A stretch of 56,264 bases of DNA from Chondrus crispus (Eukaryota > Rhodophyta > Florideophyceae > Gigartinales > Gigartinaceae): assembly GCF_000350225.1 (NCBI RefSeq), contig NW_005179084.1:69645-125908 (forward strand), read 5' to 3'. Position numbers and translations under genes: made by a program. The notes under the pieces were generated by a model. The model worked only from the letters and a program-made list of their open reading frames with translations, ran no database searches and was not told the DNA's origin. This document shows, one piece after another, positions 50,887-56,264 of the stretch (the stretch's first letter is position 1; each line of letters begins with the position of its first letter).

Positions 50887-51308
50887 ATTTTTCTTGTAGT
50901 GAGTCATCCTGACAGAAAGCCATTCATCTTTCCTAGGAGAAAGACCCCGTTGCCAAAGGGTAGGGTGTCCAGCATTAAAGAAGAAATAGTTACGCCAGTG
51001 TCATCTCGTAGCAGAAGGCGTTTATCCACGCGTTTCTGGCTAAATTAATGTCCAGCTAGTTTTAAAAAGACAGGGCATAGCCTCCCTTTCTGCGTTACAG
51101 GAATACTTTGCCAAGCGCACTAAAAAGAACGATTGCTTATCCATGAGGATCTTTGCGGATTTCGTCGTAGTGCCGCATTGGGATGTACAACGTCCATGGT
51201 CTTCAGCAACCGAATTGCTTGGCTTATCCATACTGCATCGCACGCTGGCTTTCTCGTAATTTTCTTGCACAGAACTGCTCCCCTTTGGTGACTGTCCAAC
51301 GTCTTTTA
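50887..51308. other. Intergenic DNA downstream of the TIMP-like gene
   Basis: It holds the 3' UTR of the TIMP-like gene. A minus-strand frame at 51040-51270 has no recognised domain. Confidence 0.45.
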
Positions 51309-51873
51309 AGGGCCTCCTTTAAGACAGCATGGACGGGCATGTTTGGACATGTATGGACGTCAGCGTGCACCTGATTGGTCCATTTAATACTTTTCTTAAC
51401 AGTATGATGGCGCACACAAAGTTAATATAATGGAATCTGTCGCTACCAACGTGCCATACGAGAGCACACCATTGGCTGTCGCCTACCGCATAAGTGCGAT
51501 TGAATTCAATCTTGATCCAATTTAGCATACATTAATATTCAATTTAATCATTTTATTGACGTCCCTGAATGCCAGTACACGGGGATCGCGATATAGTGCC
51601 TCCCTCTGTCAGTGGGCCGAAAACGGCACTATATCGAACCAGGCACTGTAAGATAATGAGATTTGCGGCTTTTTTGCAGCCACTCCCTTGCATCACTGCT
51701 CAGAAAGACCGTTCGCTTCCCTATCGATAGCCCGGTATGATGCACCCCTTGAGCCAATTTACGGATCACGGTGCGCTGACACAATACACTAAATTATTGG
51801 ACATGTAATATTTTGAAAATCGCAAACATATACATCCAAACATGGCTGTCCATGCTGTCTTAAAGGAGGCCCT
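51309..51873. mobile_element. 565 bp MITE with TA target duplication
   Basis: Inverted ends begin AGGGCCTCCTTTAAGACAGC and continue ATGGAC, then diverge while still matching in part (GCATGTTTGGACATGTATGG on the left, AGCCATGTTTGGATGTAT read inward from the right). TA flanks both sides (51307-51308 and 51874-51875). No coding capacity. The TA duplication suggests a Tc1/mariner-type family. A 71 bp TA-flanked element is nested within it. Confidence 0.75.
51578..51648. repeat. 71 bp TA-flanked foldback, nested in MITE
   Basis: Flanked by TA at 51576-51577 and 51649-51650. CGATATAGTGCC near the left and GGCACTATATCG near the right form a perfect 12 bp stem; outer bases pair partly (terminal CA at both ends). 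It may be a minimal pogo-type MITE or a simple hairpin. Confidence 0.5.
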
Positions 51874-51875
51874 TA

Positions 51876-54712
51876 GGGCCTAAGTCGGCAAGAGCTTTGT
51901 CTCGAATATGCCAGTTTGTTGTTCTGTAAGCAATTTTGCTGCATTTTACACAAAAAGAAATAGTGCTTACATGTTTCTGAGGACATGAGCATGAAACGGA
52001 AAAGTTGGCCTTCTTGTTATAGAACCCCACAGCTGTGAACATCCCGCAGACGACATTTTGCTCTGTTTTCACTGTTCCGCTAGGCGCTGCTAGCTTGTAT
52101 GTAGATTAAGGGGACGTATGCAACAGAGCTGTTTGTCTTTTCTGCTAGCTTTATAAACCCACAGGCCTTCAATTTTAATAGAAGCCGATCAATACAGCGT
52201 TAACAGCAGACAACTAGCACTAAATTTTAATGTTTGAACGTACTGGAATTCATCCGAATCTGATCGGCGTCTGGCAACTGAGACTACAAGAGACGCAAAG
52301 GTTATGTGTACAGAAGGCGTATTCAAATAAAAAACGGACTCGATGCTCTTTTTCGTCCGGAGATTCGATGAGATAGGCACTGTACCTGATAGCTGCTTCT
52401 CCAAGCATAGGAGAAGACGAATTTGGCGGCAACACTATCAGAAAGGCAGTGCACAACTGAAGAAAAAGGGGGAAGTCAGAAACAACAAGTTGGGCGAAAG
52501 TTCTAATACAAGCCTTATACGCATGTACTGAAAACCATCCCTTCCTTCCAGCGTGTCTGAAGAGAATCGCTTCAGACCACACGCTATAGATGTTTGTATA
52601 CTTACATTGATGAACGAATCGCACCACCTCGCGCATTATGATATTTGAGCCGAAGTGGAGTGTAGAGGACACCTTCAAAATCTGTATCAGTGTATGCAAT
52701 TGTCCTTTGAAGTGCCCAGCTGAGTGCACTTCATAGCTCGTCAGAGATTCCTCAGGTCCAGCATGAAATTTTACTACTCTTGCATCACTGCACCCGACAC
52801 TGAGAAATCAGATGACAACTGACTGCTTCTGTCCCGCAACAGACGGAAAGACAAGCACATATTACCCAAATTCAACCCAAAAAATAAACTCCTCTTCTGC
52901 GTGGGACTTTTAGTGTGAAAGAATTGCGTTTCGGGAGGACGAGAATTCCTCTTCAATTGCTGTACGACTGAGAATCCTAGGGATTCAAGATTGCAATATT
53001 GCTATGCCTCAATTTAGTATTTATACTCAGCCTCCCAGCTCACCAAGACGAGCAACGTCTTTTTCCTCACACATAATTTTTGAAGCCCCGATACCTCAAC
53101 ATCGAAATCGCTTGCTGTTCTTGAACAAACAGTGATTCACGATGTACACGGTCAAAGATACTTTTAGACTCGCCACCAGAGTAAGTTCAGCCGTATAATG
53201 TTTCAGGGAGCATTATTCCTCGGATTATTCGGGCATTCTGACGTCATTTGTTTTACTTGAAAAGTCTTTGCAACCCTGTGCCGACAGAACGAAGTCTTCA
53301 TCTCGTCGAAGGGGGGAAGTGAAGAAAGGATATCACACCGGCGCCCATTTTCAGCTTGCAGCAATGCTTGATAGCATGAATCTAGGCCGAGGCGTACCCC
53401 GCCGCACTTCGAGGCAAGTGCCACTTGCGGGATGCTTTCAACCCCGTTCACTTTTGGAGGCCCGTAAATTGCGGTTGGCAAAGGTATGGAAGCCTAGGTT
53501 TGGAAAAAGCCTAGAATCTGTCGCGGATGGGGTCCATGTTACTCCAATGGCAATTGAAGCTTGCCAAGATTGAAAGGAATGGACTACGGCTCTGACCTCG
53601 AACTAAGAACAAATGTCTTTTGGGTTCTCCGGCGAGTATCAAACTGTTATCACCGCTACTGGAAAGGAGCCTCCAGTTTTAGTTGCCCCTTAATTTATTT
53701 TTCTGTAGCTTGTTATATATATATATAGTAAAGCCTTTCGATTCATACCCTCAGTAGCTTCGACTCATTCCCTCTTTCGCTCTTGAAAATTGCTTTTGTG
53801 CTTCTTTCCCAGTAGAAGACTTGCGAGTGCAATGCAAAAGTTGTGGAAGAAAACCTACTTCTCAAAGTATAAAAAGTGTTCATAGGCTTCGAAGTAAAAT
53901 ATGCTTTAGAAAGGCGCAATGTGAAAAAAACGACTTGCATGGACGTTTGGGAGGCGCATGCGCAATAAGAGTTTGTGTTTTTACGGACGTGCTGCCCTTC
54001 TCTCGGCGGACTACAAAAACGTCATATGTAATCTCGGAGCCAAAAGTTTTCGCGTTTTGCAGTTTTGCTGGAACCACATCGTGCACGCAATGCCATGGAC
54101 GTTTGACTAAGACATGGTCACCATCTCAGAGATCTACTGCTCTTAGGCATGGTCGGGCAAAACGATCAACTCAATCCTGTTGGCCCTTGTGGTCAGTGGC
54201 GTAACAATCTGGCAAGAAGCAAAGCTCCCTGAATGGACCGCTGACGGAGAGCTATGTATTCGACATGCTACTACTAGCGATAGATGCTGTCAAAATTTGC
54301 GCACTTGCGAGCTGTGCGTATTGGCAAGAGGCATTGCGAAAGAGCAGAGCTGCGGCGGGATTTAAAAGTACACTGCGCATCAAGCTGAACGCATAGATCG
54401 CATCACACTGTACTGGAATGATCGCTCGTGCTATTTTGGGATGCAACATAATCACGTTTCAGGCCTTGACTTTAAGTAGGGAATAGGATTTCCTGGAACA
54501 CTCCACAGAGCGATTTGACATCATAATCTACGATGTGATGGTTATTTTTTTTTAGATGTGCTGGAACAGTTTCGAGCTGGAGAGCCACCTCGCCCCGGCA
54601 TTGGTGTGCTCCCAAAGCACGATTCCAATAGGGACCACACCAATCCCTGCATCCGAGAGGAAAACGGGATAGTTTCCCGTGAACTGCTCCCATCAGCTTC
54701 GCGCCGTTCAGA
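51876..54712. other. Long region without a supported gene
   Basis: 2.8 kb, mostly AT-rich, with short frames only. The longest minus-strand frame (52250-52729, 159 residues) and the plus-strand frames at 53268-53573 and 53821-54204 have no recognised domain. A (TA)7 microsatellite lies at 53714-53727. The last 200 bp should hold the promoter of the GNA1-like gene; no TATA box is evident. Confidence 0.45.
53714..53727. repeat. (TA)7 microsatellite
   Basis: Seven uninterrupted TA units. Confidence 0.9.
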
Positions 54713-55150
54713 ATGGCAGAGATTAGGATAAGGGCGGTAGAAGCTGAGGACGGCGACAATGGTTTCTTCAAGATTTTATCTCAGTTGACGCATGCGCCCG
54801 TCGTCCCCCGAGCAAAGTTTGCCGAGCTTGTTAGGAAGGAGCGAGCCGACGGATCACGCACGACCATCGTGGCAGTCACCGCGGAGGGGTCTGTGGTGGC
54901 GACTGGGGCTGTAATGATGGAGCACAAGTACATCCGAGGCGGCGGCATCTGCGGACATATTGAGGACATTGTCGTGGATTCTGAGTTTCGGAAGGCGCAG
55001 CTAGGGAAGAAGATCATCTCCAAACTGGTCGAAATTTCGAGAGAGAAGGGTTGCTACAAAGTGATTTTAGATTGCGCCGAAGACAATGCCCCGTTCTACG
55101 AGAAGTGCGGCTTCGAAAAAAAGGAGTGCCAGATGGCCCTCTATTTTTGA
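54713..55150 (+). CDS. GNA1: Glucosamine-6-phosphate N-acetyltransferase
   Basis: 145 residues, single exon, near the usual length for GNA1. It belongs to the GNAT fold: IRIRAVEAEDGDNGFFKILS at the start, LSQLTHAP, then VGTGAV-like SVVATGAVMMEHKYIRGGG, the acetyl-CoA motif GHIEDIVVDSEFRKAQLGKK (residues about 81-100), and CYKVILDCAEDNAPFYEKCG followed by FEKKECQMALYF, the GNA1-specific ending. It transfers acetyl from acetyl-CoA to glucosamine 6-phosphate, giving GlcNAc-6-P on the way to UDP-GlcNAc for protein glycosylation, GPI anchors and wall polymers; cytosolic. It ends 90 bp from the convergent E3 ligase gene. Confidence 0.93.
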   Translation: MAEIRIRAVEAEDGDNGFFKILSQLTHAPVVPRAKFAELVRKERADGSRTTIVAVTAEGSVVATGAVMMEHKYIRGGGICGHIEDIVVDSEFRKAQLGKKIISKLVEISREKGCYKVILDCAEDNAPFYEKCGFEKKECQMALYF

Positions 55151-55240
55151 TAGTGCTCCCAACAAGCTTAGCTCTTGGTATGCGCACTTTCCCCTTCCTT
55201 CACGTCTCTCCACTCTACTTCGCCACCCTCTAGAGACAGC

Positions 55241-56264
55241 CTAGTCGTAAATCCAGTCATAAATCTGCTCATGCACCGCTTGCATCTCGCCATCCTCATA
55301 CAGCCTACACCCACCGGGGCGGTAATGCTCGTAGAAAGTGTCCTCGCCGCAGTTCCAGCAAAACTTGCAGCCGCACGCGCACGTCATAAGCGCGCAGCCG
55401 CCGTTCTTGACGATGAACATAGCACACTTCGGACAGAGCCTACCGCCCATCTCGCACAAAGCCATGGCGGTCTCGACCTTTTCCCAGGTCGCCACGGAGA
55501 GGCCGGCGCGCGTGCGCTGGCGCTCCTCCTCCGTCGCGTCCTGCAGGCGTTCCGCAATCTCCCTCGCATCCTCCCTTTCGTCATCCGCAACGGCCTCCTC
55601 GCACCCCAGTGGCACGTGCCACTTGCGCTTGCACGCGACGCAAAACACGTACAGACAGTACGCGCAGCGCCCCATGCTCGCGTCATCGGTATCCACCGCC
55701 GCCATCTGCACGCAGCCCTCCCTCGGGCACGGCATCATCTCCGCGTCCCCGTCCAACGCCCTCTGCAGCAGGAAGCGCTCATACTTGTCATAAACGTCCT
55801 TCGCTACAGCCTCCCGAACCTCCGCCGGGCTCACCTCCGCCTTACACTCGCTCTTCGGACAGACGACATCGCGCTCCCCGACGCGCCCCTCCTCGATCCT
55901 GCTCTCCCAGAAGGCGGCGAGGCACTCCTTGCACGCAACGTGCCTGCACGCTGCGAGCGACATGCACGCGGTGCCGAGCTTGTCCTCCCAGCACACGGGG
56001 CACTCAAAGCTGCCATCGCGCAGCCTGTCCCTCTCCGCCTGTGCGGCGAAGGCCTGTATCGCGTGTGCGATCTCGCGCGGCGGCGCGGCCTTGCGCGCCG
56101 TGCGTGCATCCGGCGGGGCGCGCGGGTCGTCCTCGGAGAGGCGGAGCTCGAGCTCGGTGCGCGCGGGGTGCGCGGGCGGGTGCGCGCGTTCGATGACCTG
56201 GTCGAGCACGAAGTCGCGCACGGCGAGGGCCCACTCTAAGACGACGGGGTCGGGGGGCCGGATG
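55241..56264 (-). CDS. RBR (RING-IBR-RING) E3 ubiquitin ligase, RNF14-like, 5' truncated by window
   Basis: The minus-strand frame ends at TAG 55241 and is open through the right edge; upstream of the GTG at 56221 it still reads RPPDPVVLEWALAVRDFVLD, so the true start lies outside. RING1: CPVCWEDKLGTACMSLAACR with HVACKECLAAF. IBR: CPREGCVQMAAVDTDDASMG, RCAYCLYVFCVACKRKWHVP. RING2: CPKCAMFIVKNGGCALMTCA, in which the Cys after NGG is the expected catalytic Cys, then CGCKFCWNCG. Such ligases pass ubiquitin through a Cys thioester. The segment before RING1 would follow an RWD domain if this is RNF14/ARA54 type; spacing and the C-terminal layout suggest that subgroup. It may act in translation quality control or other pathways; not determinable here. 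Confidence 0.9.
   Translation of the reverse strand, partial: IRPPDPVVLEWALAVRDFVLDQVIERAHPPAHPARTELELRLSEDDPRAPPDARTARKAAPPREIAHAIQAFAAQAERDRLRDGSFECPVCWEDKLGTACMSLAACRHVACKECLAAFWESRIEEGRVGERDVVCPKSECKAEVSPAEVREAVAKDVYDKYERFLLQRALDGDAEMMPCPREGCVQMAAVDTDDASMGRCAYCLYVFCVACKRKWHVPLGCEEAVADDEREDAREIAERLQDATEEERQRTRAGLSVATWEKVETAMALCEMGGRLCPKCAMFIVKNGGCALMTCACGCKFCWNCGEDTFYEHYRPGGCRLYEDGEMQAVHEQIYDWIYD

Noticed and set aside
52250..52729. A minus-strand 159-residue frame in the 51.9-54.7 kb gap
   Set aside because: It has mixed hydrophobic composition without a recognisable motif; I could not support a gene.
55175..56239. A 354-residue plus-strand open frame over the right end
   Set aside because: It lies antisense to the RBR E3 ligase, whose Cys/His motifs are unmistakable; the plus-strand translation is His/Arg/Leu-rich with no domain, as expected for a shadow frame in GC-rich coding DNA.

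Overview
The window is nuclear DNA of a eukaryotic alga. Two genes carry single GT-AG introns of about 230-260 bp, one gene is a 7.1 kb intronless open frame, a DUF3598 protein (a cyanobacterial and algal family) is present, and much of the window is transposable elements, many of them nested. A florideophyte red alga such as Chondrus crispus is my best guess; this is inferred from gene style, not tested by a search. I see no prokaryotic operons, CRISPR arrays or tRNA genes.

Left gene island (about 0-16.8 kb). At the left edge a minus-strand frame runs off the window and starts with an arginine- and alanine-rich peptide like a mitochondrial presequence. Then come a Tim17/NDUFA11-type inner-membrane protein (3529-4253, +), mitochondrial HSP60 (4742-6733, -), a DUF3598 protein (7245-8234, +), a NOPCHAP1-like assembly factor (8974-9579, +) and a 2366-residue DmX/Rabconnectin-3/Rav1 homologue (9658-16758, -) that should serve V-ATPase assembly. 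These genes are tightly packed; the convergent ends at 9579/9658 lie 78 bp apart. They are housekeeping genes (mitochondrial import or respiration, protein folding, snoRNP assembly, vacuolar acidification), not a co-regulated pathway.

Transposon block (about 17.3-50.2 kb). In order: a short palindromic inverted-repeat element that also has a copy at 0.85-1.24 kb; a decayed piggyBac transposase split by a 792 bp insertion; a gag-like fragment; a decayed minus-strand chromovirus (Gypsy) lacking most of its reverse transcriptase; an intact 7.1 kb Copia element (28743-35865) whose 939 bp LTRs differ at one base; remnants of a LINE and a second chromovirus; a Harbinger-type region (MYB-like gene plus transposase) split by a 2.8 kb pogo/Tigger element; a GC-rich gene remnant; another MYB-like pseudogene; and an 820 bp pogo-type element with an intact DNA-binding ORF. 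Several insertions can be undone exactly by their target-site duplications, giving a relative order of events.

Right end (50.2-56.3 kb). A small secreted TIMP/netrin-like protein (50422-50886, +) sits just downstream of a pogo element. After 4 kb of largely featureless DNA with a MITE, a second gene pair follows: glucosamine-6-phosphate N-acetyltransferase (54713-55150, +) and a convergent RBR-type E3 ubiquitin ligase (55241 to the right edge, -, 5' end outside the window).

I did not find a clearly new biological system. The most notable items are the apparently recent Copia element with a half-tRNA-type primer site, two abutting palindromes at 39.74-39.85 kb, the reversible nested insertions, and the TIMP-like secreted protein.
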